Assembly: GCA_944390865.1 (NCBI GenBank)
Contig: CALXRC010000015.1
Location: 1-48,903, forward strand
Reading direction: 5' to 3'
From: an uncultured Spirochaetales bacterium
Lineage (GTDB): Bacteria > Spirochaetota > Spirochaetia > Sphaerochaetales > Sphaerochaetaceae
Length of the DNA: 48,903 nucleotides
Shown: positions 16,167-25,008 of the stretch, piece after piece
Numbering within the stretch: the stretch's first letter is position 1
Layout: every line of letters starts with the position of its first letter
Position numbers and translations under genes: made by a program
The notes under the pieces: model-generated
What the model saw: only the letters and a program-made list of their open reading frames with translations
What the model was told of the DNA's origin: nothing
Databases searched by the model: none

Positions 16167-17891
16167 GACCTTCTTCGCCAGCTCCTGCGCAGTCAGCTCC
16201 AGCACGCCCTCAATAGACGAGCACTCTTTCATTATCCGCTCCGCTCTCTTCCTGCCTACGCCGTCAATGGACTGCAGCAGCGCGAAGCCGGCATCCCTGC
16301 TCCTCATCCTCTGGTTTGCGCTCGTTGCGAATCTGTGGCATTCATCCCTCAATGCAATCAGAATCCTCAATGCCGGATTTGCCTTGTCAAGGACAAGGTT
16401 CGGCCTGTCGTCAGGAAAGACGATCTCCTCATTCTTCTCAGCCAGACCCACCACGGGAATGTAGTCAAGCCCAAGCGCCTCCAGTTCGTCAACTGCGGCA
16501 TGCACCTGCCCCTTTCCGCCGTCCACCATAATAAGATCAGGCATCGGCAGCTCCTCGCTGTACAGACGCGAATAACGCCTGCTGACAGCCTCACGCATTG
16601 ACTGGAAGTCGTCAATGCGGCCTTCAAGCGTCTTCATATTGAATCTTCTGTACTCTTTGACAGACGGGTTTCCCGAGCGGAACACAATCATGCTCGCCGT
16701 CGTGTACTTTCCAGCCAGCTGGGCGATATCAAAGCCTTCGATATAAAGCGGAAGATGATCCAGGGAAAGCAGTGAGGCCAGTTCCTCAAGAGCCGCGGAG
16801 TTGTCAACCTTGCCAAGGCGCTTCTCGACATCTTCAGCGGCATTGACCTCAGCCATGCGCAGAATGCGGTAATGCCTGCCGTCGTGCGGGAATCCGATAT
16901 AAAGAGGAACACCAAGCTCCTGGCTGAAATATCTGGACAGCAGTGCAGTGTCTATTTCCTGATTGACATACAGCTCGCACGGCAGGTTGTCTCCGTCGCT
17001 GTAATACTGGATCAGGAAGCTGAGAAGGACCTCAGTCTCATTAGAGAAGGTTTCCGCCCTGTAGAGGGCCTTGCCTATGACCCGTCCGTTCCTCAGCTGG
17101 ATTATCGAGACAGTGCACAGGCTGCCGCGCAGCGCTGCTGCAGCATAGTCCCTGCTGTCATTTGTGAGCGCCGTCTCCACAGACTGTGCATTGTCCAGGC
17201 TTTCAAGCGCCTTGATCAGATCCCTCTTCTTGGCCGCAAGCTCAAAGCGGAGAGCCTTCGCATCCTGCTGCATCTCGCTTTTGAGTTTCTCAATCAGCTG
17301 CACGTCGCTGCCAGACAGAAAGCTCCTGATCTCATCAACATAAACATTGTATTCCCTGCTGCTGATCTTGTTTATGCAGGGAGCCGAGCATTTGTGGATG
17401 TGATAGTACAGACAGGGAGTCTTATGGCTTTCCACAGGACCGGAGCACAGCCGCAGAGGATAATTAGACCTTATGAGGTCAAGATAAGTCTCCAGCGCAC
17501 CGGTTGCAGAAAACGGCCCGTAGTAGGAAGAGCCGTCATCAATGATCCTCCTCGTCTTGTACACTCTTGGAAAGGGCTCATTGGTTATCTTGATCATAGG
17601 ATAGCTCTTCCCGTCTTTGAGCAGGATATTGTAATGAGGGTTGTATTTCTTGATCAGATTGTTTTCCAGGATGAGGGCCTCATACTCATTGCCCGTGATG
17701 ATGTAGTCAATATGGTCGATTTTCTGAACCAGCGCCGTAGTCTTCGCATCCCTGTTCGGAAGGAAGTAGCTGGACACCCTCTTGCGCAGATTCTTTGCCT
17801 TTCCAACATATATGACCTTGTCATCTGCATTCTTCATCATGTAAATGCCCGGGTTCTGCGGCAATGCATGGGCCTGATCTCTTGCACTCAT
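16116..17891 (-). CDS. uvrC: Excinuclease ABC subunit C
   Basis: 591 aa, close to the family norm. The GIY-YIG 3'-incision domain is NPGIYMMKNADDKVIYVGKAKNLRKR in two parts near 13-38. The UvrB-binding segment around residue 200-235 is rich in Lys/Glu. The RNase H-like 5'-incision domain includes EGFDIAQLAGK and PDLIMVDGGKGQV, and the C-terminal helix-hairpin-helix pair includes LLQSIDGVGRKRAERIM. A candidate promoter TTAACG-17-TATCAT (17928-17900) ends 8 nt before the ATG. The 3' end overlaps holA by 51 nt. Confidence 0.97.
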   Translation of the reverse strand: MSARDQAHALPQNPGIYMMKNADDKVIYVGKAKNLRKRVSSYFLPNRDAKTTALVQKIDHIDYIITGNEYEALILENNLIKKYNPHYNILLKDGKSYPMIKITNEPFPRVYKTRRIIDDGSSYYGPFSATGALETYLDLIRSNYPLRLCSGPVESHKTPCLYYHIHKCSAPCINKISSREYNVYVDEIRSFLSGSDVQLIEKLKSEMQQDAKALRFELAAKKRDLIKALESLDNAQSVETALTNDSRDYAAAALRGSLCTVSIIQLRNGRVIGKALYRAETFSNETEVLLSFLIQYYSDGDNLPCELYVNQEIDTALLSRYFSQELGVPLYIGFPHDGRHYRILRMAEVNAAEDVEKRLGKVDNSAALEELASLLSLDHLPLYIEGFDIAQLAGKYTTASMIVFRSGNPSVKEYRRFNMKTLEGRIDDFQSMREAVSRRYSRLYSEELPMPDLIMVDGGKGQVHAAVDELEALGLDYIPVVGLAEKNEEIVFPDDRPNLVLDKANPALRILIALRDECHRFATSANQRMRSRDAGFALLQSIDGVGRKRAERIMKECSSIEGVLELTAQELAKKVSIPVSVAERVIKQLSF

Positions 17892-17899
17892 AATTCATG

Positions 17900-17928
17900 A
17901 TGATAGTCAAAAAAAGACTTTGCGTTAA
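17900..17928 (-). promoter_or_regulatory. Candidate uvrC promoter
   Basis: Minus-strand TTAACG, 17-nt spacer, TATCAT; the -10 ends 8 nt from the uvrC ATG. Confidence 0.45.
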
Positions 17929-17934
17929 CAGCAG

Positions 17935-18717
17935 ATGAATAATATGATTCTTTTCATGAAACAAGTCGATTTCACAGCAGGAAGCCTTGGCAGCCCTGTC
18001 AGGGCATACATTCTGGAAAACCTCAGCAGCGTCTGCAAAAGCCATGAGTCGCACCCGGGGATCATCATACTTCCGGGCGGAGGCTACAATCACGTATCGC
18101 CGCGTGAAGGAGAGCCGGTCGCACTGCGCTTTGCGGGTGCGGCATATAATTCCTTCGTCCTGTCCTATCCTGTCGGAGAAGACATAAAGAAGGAAAAGCC
18201 CATTGAGACAGTCAGACAGCTTGTCAGGCACATAGCTGAAAACCATGAAAGATACAACACTGATCCGCACAGACTTGCAGTGATAGGCTTTTCCGCAGGA
18301 GCGCACCTTGCAGCCAGCTACGGAACAATCTGCAAAGGAGAAGGCCTGAAGGCCATGATCCTGGGCTATCCCGTGATCAGCAGCGGGCCATACGCCCACA
18401 ATGGATCTTTTGACATGCTGTGCCAGAATGAGGAAGAGAGGGCCTTCTACAGCCTTGAGCACAGGGTTGACTCATCCACGCTGCCATCCTTCATCTTCCA
18501 CAGTGCGGATGACAAGGTGGTTCCGGTTGAGAACAGCCTGCTTTTCGCATCCGCCCTGAGCCGTGCAGGCGTTGACTTCGAGCTGCACGTTTTCTCAAAC
18601 GCAGTGCACGGCACTTCACTGGGAACAGAGGACACGGGTTACCTGAACGAAAGATTCGCATCCTGGGCCGGCTGTGCTGTCTCCTGGCTGAACGGAAAGC
18701 TCGGCTACACTACTTGA
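17935..18717 (+). CDS. Alpha/beta hydrolase, carbohydrate acetylesterase-like
   Basis: 260 aa. The oxyanion-hole motif IILPGGGYNHVSPREGEPVA is followed by the nucleophile Ser in VIGFSAGAHLAASY, the acid Asp in HSADDKVVP and the His in HGTSLG near the C-terminus. The order and spacing match the BD-FAE/xylan acetylesterase branch. There is no signal peptide, so it would deacetylate imported oligosaccharides in the cytoplasm (inference). The start is uncertain: ATG at 17935, 17944 or 17959 (MKQVDF); none has a clear ribosome binding site. It ends overlapping the convergent DUF5655 gene by 8 nt. Confidence 0.8.
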   Translation: MNNMILFMKQVDFTAGSLGSPVRAYILENLSSVCKSHESHPGIIILPGGGYNHVSPREGEPVALRFAGAAYNSFVLSYPVGEDIKKEKPIETVRQLVRHIAENHERYNTDPHRLAVIGFSAGAHLAASYGTICKGEGLKAMILGYPVISSGPYAHNGSFDMLCQNEEERAFYSLEHRVDSSTLPSFIFHSADDKVVPVENSLLFASALSRAGVDFELHVFSNAVHGTSLGTEDTGYLNERFASWAGCAVSWLNGKLGYTT

Positions 18718-19078
18718 CAGAAGAAAAGTCCGCAGCCTCAGCCAGAAGCGCAAAGATCTCATCATCAAGCTCAGCCGCGCTTGTGAGCATTATATGATGC
18801 GTCCAGCGTCCGGGACGGACTTCAACAGCCTGATCGATTCTGGGACTGCCTGACTTATAAGGCAGTCCGACAGTCAGAGTCAGGAAGTCCTTCACTCCCC
18901 TGCGCACCCTGAGAAAGGACACACAGGCAAACATATATCTGCTGAAAAAGGATATCTGCGTCTTGCGCACGCTGATCAGCAGCTCTGGCTCGATCGTCCT
19001 GAGCCTGCTGACCAGCCTGCTGTAAATGCTGAAAGCTTCCGGCTTTCCTGAAAAGAAAGCAGTTTCCGCCTCTGTCAT
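18710..19078 (-). CDS. DUF5655-family protein
   Basis: 122 aa with no signal peptide. The conserved features are an N-terminal FFSGKPEAFSIYSRLVSRL, a middle ISVRKTQISF and the C-terminal VRPGRWTHHIMLTSAAELDDE, which I recognise as the DUF5655 pattern. Its function is unknown. The ATG overlaps the thyX stop by 4 nt, so it is translated with thyX as the last gene of the malQ-rsmE-thyX operon. Confidence 0.65.
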   Translation of the reverse strand: MTEAETAFFSGKPEAFSIYSRLVSRLRTIEPELLISVRKTQISFFSRYMFACVSFLRVRRGVKDFLTLTVGLPYKSGSPRIDQAVEVRPGRWTHHIMLTSAAELDDEIFALLAEAADFSSVK

Positions 19079-19899
19079 TTATTCAGTTTTTCCAGAAAGA
19101 TTTCCCTTGCCCTTCCCTCAAGAGGATTGGGCCTGCCTTCACACATCGCCCTGATCGCCTCAACCTCATCGCCAGAGAAGCTCCGTCCGTTCAGGCGGTG
19201 GTTCTCAAAGGCCTCGGCTGCAATGGGGCATACGGCCTTGACCATGTCGAACATGACCCTTGCGTAGGCGCGAATCTCAGCCTGGGCATGATGATCAAGC
19301 CTGAGCTGGAGGAAATGGAAAAGATTGTGCAGGTCGATTTCCCAATAGAACTCCGTATACATTGAAAGAGGAAGATTGATCCTCGCTATCTCACGGGCAA
19401 GTCCGGTGTCCAGAAGCTCATGATAAGTCCTGAACGTATCCTCTGCGTTCCTGCTCAGGCAGTCACGGATCTTTTCAGCAGTCTCCCTGTCAACAGGCTC
19501 ATCCATCCTTCCCTGCTTGTTGTCCTCGCTCTGCAGCGCGATCATATCGCAGGGCGGAAGATAGGTCTCATCCTTCATCACAGAGTAACGTCCGCTGATC
19601 TCATTCATTCTTGCCGTCCTGTGCCTGACCCACTGGCGTGCCACAAAGATCGGCGCCTTGACATGGAAAGTGAAGACCACCTGCTCAAAAGGCGATGTGT
19701 GGTCATTTCTCATCAGATAGTTGATCAGGCCCTTGTCCTGACGATATGTCTTCGTGCCTTCTCCATAGCTGACCCTTGCGCTCTGCACAATACGCTGGTC
19801 AGAGCCAAGATAGTCAACAAGCCGTACGAACCCCTTGTCAAGGACAGGAAACTCCTTGTCAAGGATCTTCTCCGCTTCCGGTGATACACAATGTGCCAT
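19075..19899 (-). CDS. thyX: Flavin-dependent thymidylate synthase
   Basis: 274 aa. It makes dTMP from dUMP using methylene-THF and FADH2. The ThyX signature is RHRTARMNEISGRYS, preceded by HTSPFEQVVFTFHVKAPIFV, and the C-terminal half has NLFHFLQLRLDHHAQAEIR. The start at 19899 follows AGGAGAAAG. ThyX frees the cell from thymidylate-coupled DHFR turnover. It lies 17 nt after rsmE in the minus operon and overlaps the DUF5655 gene. Confidence 0.95.
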   Translation of the reverse strand: MAHCVSPEAEKILDKEFPVLDKGFVRLVDYLGSDQRIVQSARVSYGEGTKTYRQDKGLINYLMRNDHTSPFEQVVFTFHVKAPIFVARQWVRHRTARMNEISGRYSVMKDETYLPPCDMIALQSEDNKQGRMDEPVDRETAEKIRDCLSRNAEDTFRTYHELLDTGLAREIARINLPLSMYTEFYWEIDLHNLFHFLQLRLDHHAQAEIRAYARVMFDMVKAVCPIAAEAFENHRLNGRSFSGDEVEAIRAMCEGRPNPLEGRAREIFLEKLNK

Positions 19900-19916
19900 C
19901 GTTTCTTTCTCCTACA

Positions 19917-20624
19917 TCACATGAGACCGGCATGCGCAAGCACCAGACTCAGGCCTGCGACAGCAGCTGTCTCGCTTCGTAATATTCTCTTTCCCATGCT
20001 CACAGGTGTAAAGCCCCCGCTGCGGAATAAGGCTCTTTCCCTGTCAGTCCAGCCCCGCTCTCCTCCGATTGCGAGGATATAGCCGTCCCCTTCAGGCAGT
20101 TCATCCACTCTCACGGCTGAAGGATCAACATCAAACAGAATGCGCATTGACGAGTCATCGCATAAGGCCAGCGCCTCTTCAACAGAACGGGCAAAGACAG
20201 CCTGGCTCAGACCGGTATGTCCGCTCTGCATTGCCCCGCTTCTCATTATTTTCAGATATTCGTCTGTTGTATACAGAGTGCTTTTCAGGTAGCTCTTCTC
20301 TCCGAGCTCGCTGTTTGCAATGATTATCCTGGCAGCGCCCAATGACACGACTTCCCTCAGAATGCGCTTCATGCAGATAGGCCGCACTGAGGCAAGAATG
20401 AGCGTGACAGGGTAAAGCGCGCTGTCATCGCACTGCGGATGGAAATCAAAATGCAGTGAGGACTGGTCAAAACCGGTGATCACCGCCCTGCCCCTGTCTC
20501 CATTGAACTCTCCGGCGGTGAACTCGTCCCCCTTGCCAAGCCTGAGGACGTCTTTTATATGCTTGTACTCATCATCGCGGCAGGAGAATGACCTCCTGCC
20601 CTTGTCAAACAGGATAATATTCAA
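19917..20624 (-). CDS. rsmE: 16S rRNA m3U1498 methyltransferase
   Basis: 235 aa. The N-terminal PUA-like domain contains HIKDVLRLGKGDEF. The SPOUT methyltransferase domain has VTLILASVRPICMKRILREVVSLGA, the SAM-binding knot ILAIGGERGWTDRER and the C-terminal MGKRILRSETAAVAGLSLV, all classical RsmE motifs. It modifies U1498 of 16S rRNA. The ATG overlaps the malQ stop by 4 nt. Confidence 0.95.
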   Translation of the reverse strand: MNIILFDKGRRSFSCRDDEYKHIKDVLRLGKGDEFTAGEFNGDRGRAVITGFDQSSLHFDFHPQCDDSALYPVTLILASVRPICMKRILREVVSLGAARIIIANSELGEKSYLKSTLYTTDEYLKIMRSGAMQSGHTGLSQAVFARSVEEALALCDDSSMRILFDVDPSAVRVDELPEGDGYILAIGGERGWTDRERALFRSGGFTPVSMGKRILRSETAAVAGLSLVLAHAGLM

Positions 20625-22126
20625 CGGTTGTACATCCTGATGTAATACTTCAGACGTCCGAAATTGTCATCGTCAAGCATTCCCTGGCTCATTCTCCACG
20701 ACCAGTTGGAAGAGCCGCAGGTGGAAGGAACGTTCATTCTCGCATCAGAGCCCAGGCCAAGCACATCCTGAAACGGGATAATGGCATAACGGCTGCGTGC
20801 AGAAAGGGCCGCCCTTATGAAACGGTAGACAATGTCTTCATCACCGGCCTCGAAATAGCGGCGGACAATATCCTTCATTCTGTCGTCCTGACTGAGGTAC
20901 CAGCCCAGCGTCGTGTCATTGTCATGCGTTCCCGTATAGATGACGCTGTTCTCATCCACGTTGTGCGGCAGATAAGCATTGGATGCATCAATCTCTCCGT
21001 CCTTGGAACTGATGGAAAAGGCAAACTGAAGGATCTTCATTCCAGGCAGGCCGTTGTCATCCCTCAGCGCCTCTACATCAGGCGTGATGACGCCAAGATC
21101 CTCGGCAATGACAGGAAGACTGCCGCCAAACTCAGCGCGGAAGGCATCAAGCAGCTTCTGGCCCGGGCTGGGGACCCACCTGCCGTTCATGGCAGTATCC
21201 TCATCGGCAGGCACCTCCCAGCAGGCGGCAAAACCCCTGAAATGGTCAATTCTCACAATATCGCAGAGGCCGAGCGTCTCCCTCAGGCGGCTGATCCACC
21301 AGGCAAAGCCTGTTTTCTCATGCTCCTGCCAGCGGTAAAGCGGGTTGCCCCACAGCTGCCCTGTGGAGGAAAAGGCATCTGGCGGCACGCCGGAAGAAAC
21401 TTCCTGATGTCCGTTCTCGTCTATCTTCAGCAGCCTGGTGTTTGTCCAGGCATCAGCAGAGTCCGGGGCAACAAAGATCGGTATGTCGCCTATTATGCGT
21501 ATGCCTTTTTCGTTCACGTAAGCCTTAAGGGCCTTCCACTGCGTGAAGAAAAAGTACTGATACACTTTATAAAGCTCAATCTCTTCTGAATACTTTGCCC
21601 TCTCTTCGGCCAGGGCTCCGGCATCTCTCTTTCTCAGCTCCTCATCCCATACGCTGAACCATCTGGAGTCGTTGTACTGTTCGCACAGCACCTGGTAAAG
21701 GGCATAATCGTCAAGCCACCAGGCTTTCTCCCTGCAGAAGGTCTCGTACTCAGATGCCGGCTTTTCAAGGAAAGCCAGAGCCGCCTTTCTCAGGAGAGGC
21801 ATTTTCACGCTGCGGGCAGCATTGTAATCCACTCTGGAGCTCTCTTCTGTCTTCACAAGAATGTCTTCCAGCTCAAGCCATCCGTCTTCATACAGCCTGT
21901 CAGGGCTGATCAGCAGCTCATTTCCGGCAAAGGTCGAGCGTGCGGCGTACGGGCTGTCTCCGAAACCGGTGGGACCAAGCGGCAGCACCTGCCACAGGCC
22001 GACGCCTGCGTCAGCCAGCTTATCTGCAAATTTATATGCGTTTTCTCCGATATCACCAATGCCCCATCGGCCAGGAAGGCTCGTGGGATGCAGGAGGACT
22101 CCCGCTTTTCGTTCTTTTGTCTTCAT
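20621..22126 (-). CDS. malQ: 4-alpha-glucanotransferase
   Basis: GH77 amylomaltase, 501 aa from the ATG at 22126. It transfers alpha-1,4-glucan segments in maltodextrin and starch use. Visible motifs are GVLLHPTSLPGRWGIGDIG at the start, GDIPIFVAPDSADAW, the nucleophile region IVRIDHFRGFAACWEVP, the acid/base VIAEDLGVITPDV and YTGTHDNDTTLGW. A GTG at 22162 would add 12 residues without family similarity. A -10 box TATACT (22138-22133) ends 6 nt before the ATG, favouring this start and a leaderless mRNA. Confidence 0.95.
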   Translation of the reverse strand: MKTKERKAGVLLHPTSLPGRWGIGDIGENAYKFADKLADAGVGLWQVLPLGPTGFGDSPYAARSTFAGNELLISPDRLYEDGWLELEDILVKTEESSRVDYNAARSVKMPLLRKAALAFLEKPASEYETFCREKAWWLDDYALYQVLCEQYNDSRWFSVWDEELRKRDAGALAEERAKYSEEIELYKVYQYFFFTQWKALKAYVNEKGIRIIGDIPIFVAPDSADAWTNTRLLKIDENGHQEVSSGVPPDAFSSTGQLWGNPLYRWQEHEKTGFAWWISRLRETLGLCDIVRIDHFRGFAACWEVPADEDTAMNGRWVPSPGQKLLDAFRAEFGGSLPVIAEDLGVITPDVEALRDDNGLPGMKILQFAFSISSKDGEIDASNAYLPHNVDENSVIYTGTHDNDTTLGWYLSQDDRMKDIVRRYFEAGDEDIVYRFIRAALSARSRYAIIPFQDVLGLGSDARMNVPSTCGSSNWSWRMSQGMLDDDNFGRLKYYIRMYNR

Positions 22127-22132
22127 GCCTCC

Positions 22133-22161
22133 AGTATAAAACAGTGAAAAGCAAATTTCCA
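22133..22161 (-). promoter_or_regulatory. Candidate malQ operon promoter (leaderless)
   Basis: Minus-strand TGGAAA, 17 nt, TATACT; only GGAGGC separates the -10 box from the ATG. Confidence 0.45.
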
Positions 22162-22252
22162 CATGGATTTCAAGCCGGAATCCGTGTTATAATATTAGTC
22201 TGCCGTGTTCATTATGGGCATGATTAATTTTTTCTCTCAAAAACAGATATAG

Positions 22253-22281
22253 TTGTTTTTCCCCGAATTTTGGTTTAAACT
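22253..22281 (+). promoter_or_regulatory. Candidate carD promoter (leaderless)
   Basis: TTGTTT, 17-nt spacer, TAAACT; the -10 ends 6 nt before the carD ATG, and no Shine-Dalgarno sequence is present. Confidence 0.45.
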
Positions 22282-22287
22282 TCACTT

Positions 22288-22791
22288 ATGGATACAAAGA
22301 GCGGGAAAAATAGTTTCAGCATAGGACAGCCGGTTGTTTATCCCCAGCAGGGACTGGGAATAATCCAGTCAATAAAGGAAAGGACAAAAAATGGTGAGAC
22401 CATTAAATACTATGCTATCTACCTGCAGCAGGCTGATATGACGCTGATGATTCCTGTCGACCGTGCGATAGAGATGGGAGTCCGTGCCATTGTATCCAGA
22501 GATGAAGCGCTGAAAGCCATCAACTCGATGTCCGGGCGCGTTGAAAGCATGCCGGCGGACTGGAAGCTGCGCTATCAGAGAAATCAGGATCTGATAAAGA
22601 CAGGAACAATAGGCGCGATTGCCAAAGTCGTCCAGAGCCTGTATCATCGCTCAAAGATCAAGGAACTTCCTGTTCAGGAGAGAAAGCTTTATGAAAATGC
22701 GCTGGAACTGCTCATTGACGAGTCCAGCTATGCTCTCAAGAAGGACAAGGATGAAATCTCAACCATGATCCTGTCAATGCTGGAAAAATAA
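22288..22791 (+). CDS. CarD-family RNA polymerase-binding regulator
   Basis: 167 aa. The N-terminal Tudor-like RNAP-interaction domain (about 8-70) begins FSIGQPVVYPQQGLGIIQSI and includes MIPVDRAIEMGVR. The C-terminal helical domain resembles CarD/CdnL with LKDKDEIS-like basic-acidic helices. CarD proteins stabilise open promoter complexes, especially at rRNA promoters. It directly precedes ispD with no gap, an order also found in treponemes as far as I recall (carD followed by a fused ispDF). Confidence 0.9.
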   Translation: MDTKSGKNSFSIGQPVVYPQQGLGIIQSIKERTKNGETIKYYAIYLQQADMTLMIPVDRAIEMGVRAIVSRDEALKAINSMSGRVESMPADWKLRYQRNQDLIKTGTIGAIAKVVQSLYHRSKIKELPVQERKLYENALELLIDESSYALKKDKDEISTMILSMLEK

Positions 22792-23595
22792 ATGCATATT
22801 CCACCCTTTGCACTAGTTCTCACCGCTGCCGGCTCCTCCACACGCTTTTCGTCAGGACTGCAGGTAGGAGCACAGGTAAAAAAAGAGTTCCTCAGCATAG
22901 ACGGACACACTGTCCTCTACCGTTCTGCAGAGCCGTTTTTCGAACTGCCGGGCTTATGTGCTGTTGTCGTCACCTGCAAGGCCGGCTGTGAGGATGAGGC
23001 TGTTGTGGCAATGGAGGATCTTGCAGATGTGGGCTCGATTCCGATGCTGTTCATCCCGGGAGGAGAGACCAGGCAGGAATCCGTTCACCTCGCGCTGGAG
23101 AAGCTTGCCCAGCTGAATATCGGCTTTGACCTGGTCGCAGTCCATGACGGGGCCAGACCCTTTGTCACTCCGGACCTGATCATCAGGACGCTGGCAATGG
23201 CCTTCACTCACGGAGCCGCCGTTCCGGCCCTGACAGTGACAGATTCCATAAGGCGCATTGACGCATCAGGAAAAATCATTGAGGTGCCTGACAGAAAGGG
23301 GCTTGTCAGAGTGCAGACCCCGCAGATCTTCTCATTTGCACGGCTGCTTGAGGCCCACAGGCTGGCGGCAGGAAAGAGTGCCACTGACGATGCCCAGATC
23401 TATATTGACGCAGGCTATGACTGCTATGTCATTGAAGGCGATGAGAATAACACAAAGATCACCTTCTCTTCCGACATAAAAGACGCTGCTGAGCAGGCAA
23501 GCACCTATGCAGCCCAGAGAGCCAGAGGCCGGGAGGACAGGACTCACAGCGAAATGTTCAGAAGGTTTGTGAATACAGCGGAGATAAGAACGTGA
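22792..23595 (+). CDS. ispD: 2-C-methyl-D-erythritol 4-phosphate cytidylyltransferase
   Basis: 267 aa, the third step of the MEP isoprenoid pathway. The nucleotide-binding N-terminus is LTAAGSSTRFSSG. VAVHDGARPFVTPDL and VRVQTPQIFSFARLLEAH are diagnostic, and the C-terminal VIEGDENNTKITFSSD matches. It is somewhat longer than usual (about 230 aa) because of a C-terminal tail of about 35 aa. The ATG follows the carD stop directly. The stop overlaps the GTG start of ispF by 4 nt. Confidence 0.95.
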   Translation: MHIPPFALVLTAAGSSTRFSSGLQVGAQVKKEFLSIDGHTVLYRSAEPFFELPGLCAVVVTCKAGCEDEAVVAMEDLADVGSIPMLFIPGGETRQESVHLALEKLAQLNIGFDLVAVHDGARPFVTPDLIIRTLAMAFTHGAAVPALTVTDSIRRIDASGKIIEVPDRKGLVRVQTPQIFSFARLLEAHRLAAGKSATDDAQIYIDAGYDCYVIEGDENNTKITFSSDIKDAAEQASTYAAQRARGREDRTHSEMFRRFVNTAEIRT

Positions 23596-24053
23596 GAATC
23601 GGATCAGGCTATGATATCCACAGGCTGGCAAGCGGCAGGAAGCTGATGCTCGGAGGCATTGAGATTCCTTCGACAAAAGGAGAAGAAGCCCATTCAGACG
23701 GCGATGTGCTGCTTCATGCGCTGATTGACGCCCTGCTTGGAAGCGAGGCAAACGGCGACATCGGCTCCCACTTCCCTCCTTGTGACCCGGAGTGGAAGGA
23801 TGCAGACAGCAGGAAGCTGCTTGAAACTGTACTGAAAGAGTATAAGCACAGGCTGATAAACATTGACTGCACAATCCTGCTTGAAAGGCCTAAGCTGAGA
23901 CCGCACATAGATGCCATAAGGGCCAGTCTGGCAGATCTGCTGGCAATGGATCCGGCAGACATCTCTGTCAAAGCCAAGACAGCTGAGGGCTGCCTGGCAG
24001 AATTCGGAACGGGAGATGCGGTGGCGGCAAGCGTAACACTACTAGCAGAATAA
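23592..24053 (+). CDS. ispF: 2-C-methyl-D-erythritol 2,4-cyclodiphosphate synthase
   Basis: 153 aa, the MEP-pathway cyclase. Zinc ligands and signatures are visible: GYDIHRL at the start, EEAHSDGDVLLHALIDALLG, DIGSHFPPCDPEWKDADS and the C-terminal KAKTAEGCLAEFGTGDAVAA. The start codon is GTG overlapping the ispD stop, so translation is coupled. In some spirochaetes ispD and ispF are fused; here they are separate. Confidence 0.95.
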   Translation: MRIGSGYDIHRLASGRKLMLGGIEIPSTKGEEAHSDGDVLLHALIDALLGSEANGDIGSHFPPCDPEWKDADSRKLLETVLKEYKHRLINIDCTILLERPKLRPHIDAIRASLADLLAMDPADISVKAKTAEGCLAEFGTGDAVAASVTLLAE

Positions 24054-24079
24054 AAAATCAGGCACCCGCTGCGGGGTGC
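24051..24079 (-). terminator. Intrinsic terminator of the RecA-fold ATPase gene
   Basis: CAGGCACCC (24059-24067) pairs with GGGTGCCTG (24074-24082 region) around GCTGCG. On the minus strand the hairpin runs into ATTTTTTATT, just inside the ispF 3' end. It serves the minus gene and may also stop plus-strand transcripts. Confidence 0.8.
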
Positions 24080-24096
24080 CTGCTGTTCAATGTGCC

Positions 24097-24804
24097 TTAG
24101 TGGCTGATCAGCATTGTCTTAGGATCAAGCTTCACCTGCATCGGCTTGGGCACTTCCTTGCCGTGCGCACGCACAACTGTCATCACAACCTTGTCAATTG
24201 TATCCTGATAACGCAGTCCGACAAGAACATCAATATAGCTGTAATACTTGGCGAGTGAAGAGGGAACACCGTACTCATCATATACAACATCGGGGCTGGC
24301 CGGAGATACGCTGAACCAGACTTCCAGATTCATTTCTTTTGCAAATTCCCTGATCTTTACGATGTCATCTTCATCAGCAAGTGTCAGCTTGTATCCGTCA
24401 AACAGGATAGTGTCGGCCGCAAAGGCTCCCTGCTCAATCAGGCTCTTCAGTGAAGAGAGCACTTTCTCAATTGAGATCTGTGACTGGGAGAAATTCATGA
24501 CCACCCTGTTTGCCAGGATGCTTGCATATACATTGTGAGCATCATCAAGAGACTGGATCTCTGCGATTTCTTTGAAGACTTCCTTATACCAGTTCATGAC
24601 ATGTTCGACATTGCCGGAAAAGGATACATGAATTACATTCTCACCTCTGAGCAGCTTGTCAGTTGCCAGATGAACAAGACAGGCTGTCTTGCCTACTCCA
24701 TGACGGGAAACGATGACACCAAGATTGCCTTTGCCCAGACCTCCGTTGATGGCATCGTCAAAAACGCGAAGCGGGCTGATTTTGTTCAGTTCTTGAATAT
24801 CCAT
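24097..24804 (-). CDS. RecA-fold P-loop ATPase of unknown role
   Basis: 235 aa, without signal peptide or membrane segment. Walker A is SRHGVGKTACLVHLATDKLL (about 33-52), and a Walker B-like TILFDGYKL is followed by an acidic stretch. The N-terminal SPLRVFDDAINGGLGKGNLG is the KaiC/DnaB-like entry to a RecA fold. I cannot assign a function. It stands alone on the minus strand with its own ribosome binding site (GGAGGTACG) and terminator. The late DVLVGLRYQDTIDKVVMTVVRAHG is beta-rich like the RecA core. Confidence 0.7.
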   Translation of the reverse strand: MDIQELNKISPLRVFDDAINGGLGKGNLGVIVSRHGVGKTACLVHLATDKLLRGENVIHVSFSGNVEHVMNWYKEVFKEIAEIQSLDDAHNVYASILANRVVMNFSQSQISIEKVLSSLKSLIEQGAFAADTILFDGYKLTLADEDDIVKIREFAKEMNLEVWFSVSPASPDVVYDEYGVPSSLAKYYSYIDVLVGLRYQDTIDKVVMTVVRAHGKEVPKPMQVKLDPKTMLISH

Positions 24805-24909
24805 AGAAACGTACCTCCGTTTTTTATTAAGTGAATTATACCATGCGTAAAGGCAGGTGCAAGAAAAAGTGATAAAAAAAGTTTTGCTTTCACCCGTTCA
24901 CATCACCTC

Positions 24910-24939
24910 TTGACTGCGGCAGAGAGCAAAAACTATGAT
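24910..24939 (+). promoter_or_regulatory. Promoter upstream of the CorC/HlyC gene
   Basis: TTGACT, an 18-nt spacer, then TATGAT. It gives a leader of about 190 nt before the ATG at 25139, inside the 334-nt stretch 24805-25138 that holds no other well-supported gene. Confidence 0.6.
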
Positions 24940-25008
24940 TAATGTATCTTGCTTTTTTAAGGAGTTATTTTAAACAAGTGGACGAAGGCCCTGGCAACTC
25001 TGCCAAAC

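Noticed and set aside
16872..17900. 342-codon plus-strand open frame opposite uvrC
   Set aside because: It lies fully antisense to uvrC, has no recognisable motif, and its composition mirrors the uvrC codons.
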